64,000 bases of DNA from Chryseobacterium sp. Leaf201. GTDB lineage: Bacteria; Bacteroidota; Bacteroidia; Flavobacteriales; Weeksellaceae. The stretch is taken from positions 1 to 64,000 of the forward strand of contig NZ_LMKA01000002.1 of assembly GCF_001421435.1 (NCBI RefSeq), given 5' to 3'. The notes under the pieces were generated by a model that was given only the letters and a program-made list of their open reading frames with translations, was not told the origin of the DNA and did no database searches. Shown piece after piece: positions 8,862 through 18,180 of this stretch (its first letter is position 1; each line of letters begins with the position of its first letter). The position numbers and the translations under genes are program-made.

Positions 8862-10256
8862 CTAAACTTTAACCGTTTTCCATTTACCCTTTTTGAACAA
8901 AATAAAGGCAACAACAGTAATGAGGGTTTCGGCAGCAGGAATGGATATGAAAACCCCTTTCGGGCCCATTTCCAAATATTTTGAAAGAACATACGCTAAC
9001 GGAATCTGAAAAAGCCAGAACCCGAAAAGATTGACCCAGGTAGGCGTCCAGGTATCCCCGGCTCCGTTAAAAGCATTGATCATCACCATACCGATACCGT
9101 AGAAAACAAATCCGATACTCATGATATGAAGGGCATTTTCAGCAAAACTTTTAATTTCAGTGTCCTGCGTGAAAAATCCTACTAAAAAGTCTCCTAAAAA
9201 GAAAAAGATCAGGCTCACTGTTACCATGAATATAACATTGTAGACTACCGTTTTCATAACAGACTGCTCAGCCCTCAGCATTTCATCGGCTCCCATATTC
9301 TGGCCTACCAGCGTGGATGCGGCATTGCTTAATCCCCAGGCCGGAAGCATGAAGAACATCATGAGCCGTAATGCAGTCTGATAGCCGGCCGATGCATTTT
9401 CGCCGCCTGTTGTGGCAACCAGCTGAGCCAGGAAAATCCAGCTGCACGAAGCGATGACAAACTGGAAAATCCCCGGTGTTGCAATTTTTATAACTGATTT
9501 TATCATTCCGAAATCCGGCTTAAAGTAATGAAGCCGAATCCTGAGCCTGCTATCCGCAATCAGCAGATGGTACAATTGATATGCAACACCCATACTTCTC
9601 CCGATGGTAGTTGCTAAAGCAGCGCCGGTAAGGCCCATTGCCGGCACCGGCCCAAGACCTTTAATTAAAACCGGACAAAGAATAATGTTGGCGATATTGG
9701 CAATCCAGAGTGATTTCATTGCAATGGCCGCATTTCCTGCTCCCCTGAAGATCCCGTTAATGAGGAATAAAAGCATAATGATCACACTGCTTCCCATCAT
9801 GATCCTTGTAAAATCTTTCCCGTAAGCCGCTGCTTCAGGCTTTGAGCCCATCAGCACCAGGATTTCTTCTGCATAAACCACTCCGAAGAAACTTAAGACA
9901 ACGGTGATAACAAGAGAAACCAATAAGACCTGTGCCGCACTCCGGGAAGCCTGCTCAGGATTTTTCTCACCGATCCTCCGTGCAACAACTGCCGTTGCAG
10001 CCATGCTCATCCCGATGGCAATGGAATACATTACGGACAGTACAGATTCTGTAAGCCCGACCGTCTGGATAGCATAACCACTTTCTTTCAGATGCCCGAC
10101 GAAATACAGATCCACCAGCGCGAAAACAGATTCCATCGCCATTTCCAGCATCATCGGGATAGCCAGAAGAAGCACGGCACTTCTTATACTGCCCCGTGTA
10201 TAATCTGCCTCTTCGCCATTCAGCGCTTTTTTTAAGAAGGCAATATATTTCATCAT
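8862..10256 (-). CDS. MATE-family efflux transporter
   Basis: A 464-residue membrane protein with about twelve hydrophobic segments arranged as two homologous halves, each opening with a helix like LAIPMMLEMAMESVFALVDL (residues about 31-50) or IATPGIFQFVIASCSWIFL. MATE transporters export drugs or metabolites by antiport with Na+ or H+ across the inner membrane. VGLTESVLSVMYSIAIGMSMAA is the usual helix 2 region. The substrate cannot be read from sequence. It is a single gene divergent from the DUF2975 gene. The start at 10256 could also be the next codon, as the protein begins MMKYI. Confidence 0.93.
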   Translation of the reverse strand: MMKYIAFLKKALNGEEADYTRGSIRSAVLLLAIPMMLEMAMESVFALVDLYFVGHLKESGYAIQTVGLTESVLSVMYSIAIGMSMAATAVVARRIGEKNPEQASRSAAQVLLVSLVITVVLSFFGVVYAEEILVLMGSKPEAAAYGKDFTRIMMGSSVIIMLLFLINGIFRGAGNAAIAMKSLWIANIANIILCPVLIKGLGPVPAMGLTGAALATTIGRSMGVAYQLYHLLIADSRLRIRLHYFKPDFGMIKSVIKIATPGIFQFVIASCSWIFLAQLVATTGGENASAGYQTALRLMMFFMLPAWGLSNAASTLVGQNMGADEMLRAEQSVMKTVVYNVIFMVTVSLIFFFLGDFLVGFFTQDTEIKSFAENALHIMSIGFVFYGIGMVMINAFNGAGDTWTPTWVNLFGFWLFQIPLAYVLSKYLEMGPKGVFISIPAAETLITVVAFILFKKGKWKTVKV

Positions 10257-10278
10257 CGTATGATTATTTAAGTTTCAG

Positions 10279-10286
10279 CAAAAATA
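10279..10286 (-). promoter_or_regulatory. -7 promoter element of the MATE gene
   Basis: On the minus strand TATTTTTG matches TAnnTTTG, 22 bases before the MATE start codon. The -33 element is unclear. Confidence 0.45.
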
Positions 10287-10389
10287 TAGATTCAAAAACA
10301 ATTACGGCTTGGCACAGGAAAAGTTTTTATTCAACATTCAAAAGAAAAAAAACAACAATAAATATTTATCGTAAAACAATAATTATTTA

Positions 10390-10397
10390 TATATTTG
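10390..10397 (+). promoter_or_regulatory. -7 promoter element of the DUF2975-HTH operon
   Basis: TATATTTG matches TAnnTTTG and ends 20 bases before the ATG at 10418. Its position excludes the upstream in-frame ATG at 10196 as the real start. Confidence 0.55.
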
Positions 10398-10417
10398 CGG
10401 TAATAAAATATAAATCT

Positions 10418-11014
10418 ATGAAACTAATCGGGAAAAATTCTCTTTCACAGTATATCAGCTATCTGCTTTTTATCTTATTCATTTTATTCGCCTGCCAATG
10501 TATTTATGCACTTATTGGTTTTAGTGTGTCATATTATAATCTTAAGACAGGAAATCATATATTTTCTGATTTTTTCATTATCGGAACTGACGTGGGCTGG
10601 TCTAAAAATAAGTGGACGCTACCGATGAATGATTTACTTAAATTCAAATTCTATGTTCCTTTTACGAAGCAAAATCTTATTACGGGAATATTTAATGCAG
10701 GCAGTGTCATGAATAATATCTTGAGAGAATTATTTATCATGCTCTTTCTCTACAGCAGCTATCAGATTTTTAAAGGAATCAGTAATGAAAATGTATTTAA
10801 TGTCAAAGTCGTACTTTGGTTGCGGAGATTTGGATGGCTTAATGTTATTTTCACAGTAATCATGATTATAATTAATTTTTTTAATGCAAAAGATCTGTAT
10901 GCCTTCGCTTATTCCGGAATACCATTCCTATTTTTTGGCGGATTAATATTATTTGTTGTTGAATTTTTCAAAAAAGGTCTGGAACTTCAAAATCAGGCTG
11001 ACTTAACTATTTAA
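10418..11014 (+). CDS. DUF2975 family membrane protein
   Basis: A 198-residue protein with about four hydrophobic segments (residues about 13-38, 108-125, 138-158, 165-185), typical of the DUF2975 family. I start it at 10418 rather than at 10196 because the -7 box lies between the two. The HTH gene starts 2 bases after its stop, so the two are translationally linked. In this family the membrane protein and a short YozG-type HTH are commonly encoded together; a membrane sensor/regulator pair is plausible but unproven. Confidence 0.82.
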   Translation: MKLIGKNSLSQYISYLLFILFILFACQCIYALIGFSVSYYNLKTGNHIFSDFFIIGTDVGWSKNKWTLPMNDLLKFKFYVPFTKQNLITGIFNAGSVMNNILRELFIMLFLYSSYQIFKGISNENVFNVKVVLWLRRFGWLNVIFTVIMIIINFFNAKDLYAFAYSGIPFLFFGGLILFVVEFFKKGLELQNQADLTI

Positions 11015-11016
11015 TT

Positions 11017-11220
11017 ATGGCAATCATCATCAATGTAGACGTCATGTTGGCGAAAAGAAAAATGCAGTCTCAGGAACTCGCGGAGAAGATAGGTATTACA
11101 CAGGCTAATCTTTCCATTTTAAAAACAGGAAAAGCAAAAGCTGTCAAACTCTCAACCCTGGAATCCATCTGCAGGGTACTGGATTGCCAGCCGGGAGACA
11201 TATTGGAATATAAACCTTAA
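11017..11220 (+). CDS. Short YozG-like Cro/C1 HTH regulator
   Basis: A 67-residue protein that is almost entirely one HTH domain: MLAKRKMQSQELAEKIGI forms the first helices, TQANLSILKTGKAKAVKL the recognition helix, then a third helix and the typical end CRVLDCQPGDILEY. It lies 2 bases after the DUF2975 gene and 16 before the ankyrin gene. Probably a DNA-binding regulator of its own operon. The cysteines in CRVLDC are common in this subfamily. Confidence 0.88.
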   Translation: MAIIINVDVMLAKRKMQSQELAEKIGITQANLSILKTGKAKAVKLSTLESICRVLDCQPGDILEYKP

Positions 11221-11236
11221 TTAAACAGTATAAAAA

Positions 11237-11662
11237 ATGAAAAAATTATTTTTAGCGACATCAATGATCGCATTTAGCCTTTTGTCGGCACAGGAGTTGA
11301 CCACCGAATATAAATATATGGTAACCTATGATGATCTGGCGAAATTTTCAGCATTGGTAAACAAAGAAAATATAAATACCTGCTATCAGAATGAAAACAA
11401 TTCCTACTCATTGCTGGCACTGACGATTAAACTGAACAGTAAGCAGGTTTTCCAAAAGTTAATTTCAGAAAAAGCTGATTTGGAAAAAATATGCGACGGA
11501 AAAACACCTTTGATGTTTGCCGCGAAGTACGGAAATCTAGAATTTGCAAAAAAGCTTCTGGAAAACGGAGCCAAAAAAGAAACTAAAACCGATAAAGGAT
11601 ACAGTGCGCTGGATTACGCCAAAAAATATGAAAAAGCTGAGCTTGTCAAACTTTTAGAATAA
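11237..11662 (+). CDS. Secreted or periplasmic ankyrin-repeat protein
   Basis: A 141-residue protein with a signal peptide (MKKLFLATSMIAFSLLSAQ, probable cleavage after residue 18 or 19). Residues about 60-140 are ankyrin units: SLLALTIKLNSKQVFQKLIS, then GKTPLMFAAKYGNLEFAKKL and GYSALDYAKKYEKAELVKLL. Ankyrin repeats bind other proteins; the partner is unknown. It is the third gene of the apparent DUF2975-HTH-ankyrin unit, 16 bases after the HTH gene. Export to the periplasm is inferred from the signal peptide. Confidence 0.85.
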   Translation: MKKLFLATSMIAFSLLSAQELTTEYKYMVTYDDLAKFSALVNKENINTCYQNENNSYSLLALTIKLNSKQVFQKLISEKADLEKICDGKTPLMFAAKYGNLEFAKKLLENGAKKETKTDKGYSALDYAKKYEKAELVKLLE

Positions 11663-11695
11663 AAATCATGGTTCTAAAATCCAGATGATAAACTT

Positions 11696-11741
11696 TATAT
11701 CCGGTAATCCAACGTTTTTTACAGGCTAATTGCCGGATATA
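11696..11741. repeat. Long inverted repeat after the ankyrin gene
   Basis: Arms TATATCCGGTAAT (11696-11708) and ATTGCCGGATATA (11729-11741) pair over 13 bp with one G-T position around a 20-base loop. There is no U run, so it is not a typical terminator. The rest of 11663-11895 is AT-rich with no gene. Confidence 0.5.
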
Positions 11742-11895
11742 TTGCTCATAATACAAAGAGGATTTAAGATTTCTTAAGATTTAAAATTAAAATTTTCTGT
11801 TAAAATTCTTTTTAACATTATAAAATCATATAAACATTCGCATCAATCATGATCACCGCTGAATCTAATCCATAGATTTGACAAAATTTTTAACC

Positions 11896-14082
11896 ATGAA
11901 AAAATATCTGATTCTCCCCTTGCTGGCAATGTATCTTGCCTGTTTTGCCCAGAACAAAACGTACAATCTGAATTTCGAAAAGACCGATAATAATCTTCCT
12001 GTAAGCTGGGATGTTTTTGGCGACGGAAAAGCAAAAGTTTTTGCCGATACTGCCGAAAAACAGGAGGGAAAATTCTCTGCTGCCATTGAGTCTGATGAAA
12101 GTGAAGGTTTTAAAGCCCTCGGTTTCACCATTCCTGAAAATTATGCCGGAAAAAGAATAACCGTTTCAGGATACATCAAAACTGAAAATGTTACCGATGG
12201 TTTTGCCGGACTCTGGATGCGTATTGATCCTCAGATTGCTTTCGACAATATGCAGAACAGAGGGATTAAAGGCACTACTCCATGGACGAAATATGAAATA
12301 ACACTTAATATGTCTCCCGAAAACTCTAAGAAAATTGTTTTGGGAGCTCTTTTATCCGGGAAAGGAAAAATGTGGGTTGATAACCTGAAGATAAGTATTG
12401 ACGGAAAAGATGTTGAAAAGGCAAAGGTTTTAGAAAAGAAATTAACTAAAGCGGATGCAGATAAAGAATTTGATAACGGTTCGAAAATCAGCACTATTAA
12501 TTTAGATCAGAATAATATCAACAACCTGAAAAATCTTGGTTTAATCTGGGGATATCTAAAGTATTACCATCCAAACGTTGCGGCAGGAAATTACAACTGG
12601 GATTATGAACTGTTCAGAATACTTCCAAAAATCAATGGTATGTCTGCAAAAGAAAGAGATGAGGTTCTGACAAACTGGATCAGTGGATTGGGAACTTTCC
12701 AGACCGAAAAAGCACCCTCTCAAGACGAGAAAGATGTAAAAATGAAACCGGATCTTGATTGGATCACCAATTCAGGATTTTCAAAAGAGCTGGAAGAAAA
12801 ACTGTTACAGCTTAAAAATGCGAAAAGACCGAAAGTCAATCATTATGTGGATTTTGTGAGCGGTGTTAAAAATCCTGAGTTTAAAAACGAAAAAGCTTAC
12901 GAAAGCATGACGTTTCCCGATGAAGGTTACCGCCTGCTGGCTCTTTACAGATACTGGAATATGATTCAGTATTACTTTCCTTACAAAAACCTCATCGAGG
13001 AAGACTGGAAAAGCGTTTTACCGGAATTTATCCCAACATTTCTGAATGCTAAAAACGAAACAGAATACACGCTTGCATCATTGGAAATTATTGCAAGGGT
13101 GCATGATACGCACGCCGGAATCTGGGGAAACAATAAAGTACTGGGTAAATATTATGGTGAAAAATATCCTCCGATGAAAGTAATTTTTGCCGAAAATAAA
13201 TTAGTTATCGAACGTTTTTATAATGAGAATTTAAGTAAAGAAACCGGACTTCAGAAAGGAGATGTGATCACGGAAATCAATGGCGAAAGTGTAGAAAATA
13301 TCGTTAAAAACAGGTTGAAATATACGCCAGCTTCCAACTATCCGACTCAGTTGAGGGATATTGCTTACAATATTTTAAAAAGTAATTCCGACAAAATTGA
13401 TCTTACTATTTCAAGAAACGGAAACACAGAAGCAAAAACAGTAAAAACCTATTCTTTCAAAGAGCTTAACTATAAAAAGCAGGAAAAAGAATTCTTCAAA
13501 ATGCTGGACAACAACGTTGCGTATGTCTATATGGGAAGCGTAGATTCTAAAAAGCTTGATGATGTTTTTAACCAGATAAAAAATACAAAAGGCCTGGTGA
13601 TTGATTTCAGAAATTACCCTTCTGATTTCGTGACTGTTAAAATGGGGAAACTGTTAAAACAAAATTCTACGGAATTTGTAAAATTTACCAACACCGACAA
13701 CAGCCAGCCCGGACTTTTCACTTTTACATCCAGCCAGAAAATTCCGGGAAGCGGAAACAATTATTACAAAGGGAAAATTGCTATTTTAATTAATGAAATC
13801 ACGCAGAGCAGTGCAGAATATCATACGATGGCTTTCAGGACCGCCCCGAATGCTAAAGTTTTCGGTTCGATAACTGCAGGAGCCGACGGAAATGTTTCGG
13901 ATATTGTGCTTCCCGGAAATATTTCAACCATGATCAGCGGAATCGGCGTTTATTACCCGGACGGAACAGAAACCCAGAGAATAGGTATCGTTCCTGATGT
14001 TGAAGTAAAACCAACGGTTGACGGAATTAAAAACAACAAGGATGAAGTGCTGGAAAAAGCAGTGGATTGGATTAAAAGTTAA
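11896..14082 (+). CDS. S41 family (C-terminal processing) peptidase, secreted
   Basis: A 728-residue protein; the ATG at 11896 is chosen over the in-frame ATG at 11878 because it gives a clean signal peptide (MKKYLILPLLAMYLACFAQ). Residues about 20-165 look like a beta-sandwich carbohydrate-binding-like domain, with a linker to about 200. A helical region (residues about 210-380) and a PDZ-like part (KGDVITEINGESVENI) follow. The C-terminal S41 protease core has GLVIDFRNYPSD and the nucleophile region EITQSSAEYHTMAFR, with Ser639 the likely nucleophile. It probably cleaves exported proteins or peptides in the periplasm or at the surface; the substrate is unknown. Confidence 0.87.
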   Translation: MKKYLILPLLAMYLACFAQNKTYNLNFEKTDNNLPVSWDVFGDGKAKVFADTAEKQEGKFSAAIESDESEGFKALGFTIPENYAGKRITVSGYIKTENVTDGFAGLWMRIDPQIAFDNMQNRGIKGTTPWTKYEITLNMSPENSKKIVLGALLSGKGKMWVDNLKISIDGKDVEKAKVLEKKLTKADADKEFDNGSKISTINLDQNNINNLKNLGLIWGYLKYYHPNVAAGNYNWDYELFRILPKINGMSAKERDEVLTNWISGLGTFQTEKAPSQDEKDVKMKPDLDWITNSGFSKELEEKLLQLKNAKRPKVNHYVDFVSGVKNPEFKNEKAYESMTFPDEGYRLLALYRYWNMIQYYFPYKNLIEEDWKSVLPEFIPTFLNAKNETEYTLASLEIIARVHDTHAGIWGNNKVLGKYYGEKYPPMKVIFAENKLVIERFYNENLSKETGLQKGDVITEINGESVENIVKNRLKYTPASNYPTQLRDIAYNILKSNSDKIDLTISRNGNTEAKTVKTYSFKELNYKKQEKEFFKMLDNNVAYVYMGSVDSKKLDDVFNQIKNTKGLVIDFRNYPSDFVTVKMGKLLKQNSTEFVKFTNTDNSQPGLFTFTSSQKIPGSGNNYYKGKIAILINEITQSSAEYHTMAFRTAPNAKVFGSITAGADGNVSDIVLPGNISTMISGIGVYYPDGTETQRIGIVPDVEVKPTVDGIKNNKDEVLEKAVDWIKS

Positions 14083-14239
14083 TCTTAATGATCTTTCAAT
14101 GAAAAATACTGAGTGGTAAGCTTTAAAATCCAACAATAATTACATTTAAGCAAACTCCCAATAACCCTGATAAATACCACAGAACTTCAGATTGTTGGGG
14201 TTTACAATAAATTTATTTCTGAAGTAAAAGTTTTTTATG

Positions 14240-14247
14240 TAGTTTTG
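14240..14247 (+). promoter_or_regulatory. -7 promoter element of the secreted protein pair
   Basis: TAGTTTTG matches TAnnTTTG, 33 bases before the ATG at 14281. The -33 element is weak (TTTC near 14216). Confidence 0.45.
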
Positions 14248-14280
14248 CCAGCTAATTAAAAAAAATAAACAATAACAACC

Positions 14281-15462
14281 ATGAAAACAAAGTATCTTCT
14301 TTGTGCATTATTATGCATAATTAGTCTTGGGAAAATTAAAGCGACTGACCTATATGTACGTGATTTAGGTGTTGGAGGAGCTTATCCTACAATTTCTGCC
14401 GCAATAACTGCCGCTAATGATGGTGACCGTATTATCATCAGACCTAAATCGGGGAACGTACCTTATTTAGAGAATCTTACCATTAACAAATCACTTACTT
14501 TTGCATCTGAAATTAATTTTAATAAGTATTATGTTCAGGGGACTATTTCTATCGTTCCTGCGGTAAACAGAGTCGTTACAATCAACAACATGTATGCTTT
14601 TCAAAGTAATATCTCTACCTCAGCTGTAACTTTATCTGGTGGAAGAGCTACTGTAAACATTATTAATTGTATTGTTGATCTAGACATTAATTTAGCCACT
14701 AAAAATGTTACTGCAAATATTCACGGTAATACTTGCAAAAATATCAAGATTGTTCATGGTAAAATTACAGGTAATAATTGTGAAAATGTGACTATATCTG
14801 GAGATACAGCTCCATTAGCTACGTCTGAAATATATGTTATTGGCAATACCTCCGGTCAAATTAATCCGTATTCCTCTTATCCAATAAATATTTTAAACAA
14901 TGACATTATATATGGTGGACTCCCAATTTGGATAACCGATCTTAAACCTGGATCTACAAATACTATTCAAAATAATAGAGTTCAGACCCTGTGGAATAAC
15001 GCCGCTCCAGTTTATGTCTCGGCAGCTTATAGTACCACAACAGCTAATGTAGTGATAATAAATAACATCTTGATTGGTAATACGAACACAGATAAAATCA
15101 CCGTAAACCCTAATACACCATTGATAACTGCAATCGCTAATTATAATTTGTCTAGTAATGGTTTTCTTACATCTGGCGTAGATATTCAAAGCAATAATAT
15201 TGCTAATGCAACATACAACTTGAATCTGAACAATCTAACATCTTCTGGAGCAATAATAAATGCAGGAGTGCCTGATGAAGAATATCAAGATTTAGATCTT
15301 AGCAGAAACGATATTGGTCCCTTAGGAGGTTCAAATTCTTGGGTAAACTATTGGTCACTTAATCCTGGCAATAAGCCAAGAGTAATGTTCTTAAATACGC
15401 CAAGAAGAGTTTATCAGGGAACCACTACTATTCAGGCAGAAGCAACAGGAATATCTAAATAA
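14281..15462 (+). CDS. Secreted parallel beta-helix-like protein
   Basis: A 393-residue protein with a signal peptide ending around residue 21 (SLGKIKA). The mature start DLYVRDLGVGGAYPTISAAI, followed by DGDRIIIRPK, is the typical opening of pectin-lyase-fold, right-handed beta-helix proteins. The middle is a run of short Asn/Ile/Thr-rich strands (VNIINCIVD, ITGNNCENVTI, NILNNDIIYGG, VVIINNILIGN) fitting beta-helix coils. No catalytic motif and no T9SS C-terminal domain are seen; the chain stops at GISK. It lies 7 bases before the next gene, so the two are co-transcribed. An adhesin or binding role is a guess. Confidence 0.75.
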   Translation: MKTKYLLCALLCIISLGKIKATDLYVRDLGVGGAYPTISAAITAANDGDRIIIRPKSGNVPYLENLTINKSLTFASEINFNKYYVQGTISIVPAVNRVVTINNMYAFQSNISTSAVTLSGGRATVNIINCIVDLDINLATKNVTANIHGNTCKNIKIVHGKITGNNCENVTISGDTAPLATSEIYVIGNTSGQINPYSSYPINILNNDIIYGGLPIWITDLKPGSTNTIQNNRVQTLWNNAAPVYVSAAYSTTTANVVIINNILIGNTNTDKITVNPNTPLITAIANYNLSSNGFLTSGVDIQSNNIANATYNLNLNNLTSSGAIINAGVPDEEYQDLDLSRNDIGPLGGSNSWVNYWSLNPGNKPRVMFLNTPRRVYQGTTTIQAEATGISK

Positions 15463-15469
15463 TAAAAAT

Positions 15470-16258
15470 ATGAAAACAATGAACAAAAAAATATTTATAG
15501 GTGTTTTTTCATTATTTGTATTTTTATTTCAAGCACAAGTAAAAGTAAATAGTGCAGAATATTTTTGGGATACAGATCCGGGAGAAGGAAGTGCGAATCC
15601 ATTAACAGCTTTGGACGGAAGTTTTGATAATACTATTGAAAATATTTTACAAAATAACATTACGATTCCAACATCTGCAGGCTTTCACGTTCTTAATGTG
15701 AGGGTAAAAGACAGCCAGGGGGTATGGGGACCAATATTTAAAAATGTAATTCATACCGGAACTCCTTCTATTACAGGAGCGGTAAATCTTACAAATGCAG
15801 AATATTTTTGGGATGCAGATCCGGGAGAAGGAAATGCAACTGTTTTAACAGCTTTAGACGGCAGCTTTGATAATGCTGTTGAAAATATTTTACAAAATAA
15901 CATACCAATTGCACAACCAATAGGTTTTCACATCTTTAATGTAAGAGTAAAAGATAACCAGGGAGTTTGGGGACCGGTATTTAAAAATGCTGTTTATATT
16001 GAAACCACTGTTTTAGGGACAAAAGAAGTTAAACTTACCAAAAATATAGTTTGCTATCCGAATCCTGCAGATGATATCATCAACTTCAATGCAACCGGTA
16101 AAATGAATATTTATTCATCTGAAGGAAGATTAGTACTATCTAAAGATAATATAGATGGAAGCAAAGGAGTAAATGTTTCTTCACTTATTAAAGGAAATTA
16201 CATTCTAACGATAGAAAATAAAGACGGAAGATTCTCTTCTAAATTTATCAAGAAATAA
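15470..16258 (+). CDS. T9SS type A sorted protein with two DPGEG repeats
   Basis: A 262-residue secreted protein (signal peptide up to about residue 23, FLFQAQ). Two repeats of about 81 residues follow; each starts AEYFWDTDPGEG or AEYFWDADPGEG, then LTALDGSFDN, ENILQNNI and VRVKDSQGVWGP (DNQGVWGP in the second). The last 75 residues are a T9SS type A sorting domain: CYPNPADDIINF, then MNIYSSEGRLVLSK, and KGNYILTIENKDGRFSSKFIKK at the end. T9SS exports such proteins across the outer membrane and usually anchors or releases them at the surface. The start may instead be the ATG at 15479. A terminator follows at 16301. Confidence 0.88.
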   Translation: MKTMNKKIFIGVFSLFVFLFQAQVKVNSAEYFWDTDPGEGSANPLTALDGSFDNTIENILQNNITIPTSAGFHVLNVRVKDSQGVWGPIFKNVIHTGTPSITGAVNLTNAEYFWDADPGEGNATVLTALDGSFDNAVENILQNNIPIAQPIGFHIFNVRVKDNQGVWGPVFKNAVYIETTVLGTKEVKLTKNIVCYPNPADDIINFNATGKMNIYSSEGRLVLSKDNIDGSKGVNVSSLIKGNYILTIENKDGRFSSKFIKK

Positions 16259-16300
16259 TAATTGTATTGATTTTATAAAAATTTCTACAAAAAATATTTT

Positions 16301-16326
16301 AAAACTTCCTTCGGGGAGTTTTTTTG
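16301..16326 (+). terminator. Terminator after the T9SS-sorted protein gene
   Basis: Stem AACTTCC/GGGAGTT with a TTCG tetraloop (16303-16320) is followed by a run of T to 16325. One G-T pair lies in the stem. Confidence 0.85.
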
Positions 16327-16356
16327 TTTCTAAAACTTTCAAAAAACCTATCTTTG
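16323..16356 (+). promoter_or_regulatory. Promoter of aspS
   Basis: TATCTTTG (16349-16356) is a full TAnnTTTG match. TTTG at 16323-16326, inside the T run of the preceding terminator, lies 22 bases upstream as a possible -33 element. The leader is about 60 bases and includes the heptad array. Confidence 0.6.
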
Positions 16357-16382
16357 CCAACGAAAAATTAGATACATAAAAG

Positions 16383-16417
16383 TCTAATATCTAAAGTCTA
16401 ATATCTAACATCTAAAA
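16383..16417 (+). repeat. Five tandem TCTAANN heptanucleotides before aspS
   Basis: Five consecutive 7-base units (TCTAATA, TCTAAAG, TCTAATA, TCTAACA, TCTAAAA) fill the leader and end 3 bases before the aspS ATG at 16421. The same heptads lie directly before leuS (44942-44968). Confidence 0.85.
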
Positions 16418-16420
16418 AAA

Positions 16421-18175
16421 ATGTTTCGATCGCACACAAACGGAGAATTAACGCTCAAAAATCTTAATGAAGAAGTTACACTTTCAGGATGGGTACAGAC
16501 CATTCGTGATAAAGGATTTATGATTTGGATAGATCTCCGGGATCGTTACGGCATTACACAGCTGGTTTTCGATCAGGACCGTTCTTCGGCAGAACTGATG
16601 GAGAATGCAAAAAAACTGGGACGTGAATTTGTGATTCAGGTGACAGGAAAAGTCATTGAAAGAGTCAGCAAAAACCCGAATATTCCTACAGGGGAAATTG
16701 AAATTTTAGTTGAGAAATTAACCGTTCTTAATGAATCCCAGCTTCCGCCTTTCACCATTGAAGATGAAACGGATGGCGGTGAAGAATTGAGAATGAAATA
16801 CCGTTACCTGGATATCAGAAGGGCTCCGGTACGGGATAAATTGATTTTCCGTCACAAAATGGCACAGAAAGTAAGAAATTATCTTTCAGACGAAGGATTT
16901 ATTGAGGTTGAAACTCCGGTTTTGATTAAATCTACGCCGGAAGGAGCAAGAGATTTCGTTGTACCAAGCAGAATGAATCCGGGCCAGTTTTATGCATTGC
17001 CACAGTCTCCGCAGACTTTCAAACAATTGTTGATGGTGGGCGGAATGGATAAATATTTCCAGATTGTAAAATGCTTCCGTGATGAGGATTTGAGAGCCGA
17101 CCGACAGCCTGAATTTACACAAATCGACTGTGAAATGGCTTTTGTAGACCAGGAAGATGTGATGAATGTGTTCGAAGGCATGACGAAAACCCTGATCAAA
17201 GATATCACAGGTCAGGAATTCGGAACTTTCCCAAGAATGACATTTGCCGATGCAATGCAGAAATATGGGAACGACAAACCTGATATCCGTTTCGGAATGG
17301 AGTTCGTGGAACTTAACGAATTGGTTAAAGGAAAAGATTTCAAAATATTTGACGATGCCGAACTGGTTGTCGGAATCAATGTTGAAGGTTGTGCAGATTA
17401 CACAAGAAAACAGATCGATGAGCTTGTTGATTGGGTAAAACGTCCACAAATCGGAGCTTCAGGAATGGTTTGGGCTAAATTCCAGAATGATGGTGTGAAA
17501 ACTTCTTCTGTGAATAAGTTCTATAACGAGGAAGACTTAGCAAAAATTATCGAAAAATTCGGGGCAAAAGAAGGCGACTTAATGTTGATCCTTTCCGGCA
17601 ACGAGCACAAAGTAAGAACCCAGCTTTCTGCGTTGAGAATGGAACTTGGAAACCGTTTGGGATTAAGAAAAGGAAACGAATTTGCACCGCTTTGGGTAGT
17701 TGACTTCCCTCTGTTGGAATTTGACGAAGAAAGCGGACGTTACCACGCCATGCACCACCCATTCACCTCTCCAAAACCGGAAGATATCCATTTATTGGAA
17801 ACCGATCCCGGAAAAGCAAGAGCCAACGCTTACGATATGGTACTGAACGGAAACGAAATCGGCGGCGGTTCCATCAGAATTTTTGATAAAGACCTGCAGT
17901 CAAGAATGTTTGATTTATTAGGATTCTCAAAAGAAGAAGCAGAAGCGCAGTTCGGATTCTTAATGAACGCCTTCAAATACGGAGCGCCACCTCATGGTGG
18001 ACTAGCATTCGGATTTGACCGCCTGGTAGCGATCCTTGACGGAAACGAAGTAATCAGGGATTATATCGCTTTCCCTAAGAATAATTCAGGACGGGATGTG
18101 ATGATTGACGCGCCGGCTGCCATTGCTGATGAACAACTTGATGAACTGGAACTGAAATTAAATTTAAAAGCATAA
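16421..18175 (+). CDS. aspS: Aspartate--tRNA ligase
   Basis: A 584-residue class II aminoacyl-tRNA synthetase. The N-terminal OB-fold anticodon domain covers residues about 1-105 ([20 protein letters not shown]). Motif 1 is around 150 ([10 protein letters not shown]), the flipping-loop region is [13 protein letters not shown], and motif 2 is [22 protein letters not shown] insertion domain covers about 280-410, and motif 3 is GLAFGFDRL (527-535). This is the bacterial form with the GAD insertion and normal length. It has its own promoter with a heptad-repeat leader, and a strong terminator at 18181. Confidence 0.98.
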   Translation: MFRSHTNGELTLKNLNEEVTLSGWVQTIRDKGFMIWIDLRDRYGITQLVFDQDRSSAELMENAKKLGREFVIQVTGKVIERVSKNPNIPTGEIEILVEKLTVLNESQLPPFTIEDETDGGEELRMKYRYLDIRRAPVRDKLIFRHKMAQKVRNYLSDEGFIEVETPVLIKSTPEGARDFVVPSRMNPGQFYALPQSPQTFKQLLMVGGMDKYFQIVKCFRDEDLRADRQPEFTQIDCEMAFVDQEDVMNVFEGMTKTLIKDITGQEFGTFPRMTFADAMQKYGNDKPDIRFGMEFVELNELVKGKDFKIFDDAELVVGINVEGCADYTRKQIDELVDWVKRPQIGASGMVWAKFQNDGVKTSSVNKFYNEEDLAKIIEKFGAKEGDLMLILSGNEHKVRTQLSALRMELGNRLGLRKGNEFAPLWVVDFPLLEFDEESGRYHAMHHPFTSPKPEDIHLLETDPGKARANAYDMVLNGNEIGGGSIRIFDKDLQSRMFDLLGFSKEEAEAQFGFLMNAFKYGAPPHGGLAFGFDRLVAILDGNEVIRDYIAFPKNNSGRDVMIDAPAAIADEQLDELELKLNLKA

Positions 18176-18180
18176 ATTAG

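Noticed and set aside
10196..10417. Extended 272-residue start for the DUF2975 protein
   Set aside because: The extra part overlaps the MATE gene end-to-start and the -7 promoter box; the family begins near the ATG at 10418.
16886..17449. 187-residue minus-strand open frame within aspS
   Set aside because: Antisense to conserved synthetase sequence, with no promoter or motif of its own.
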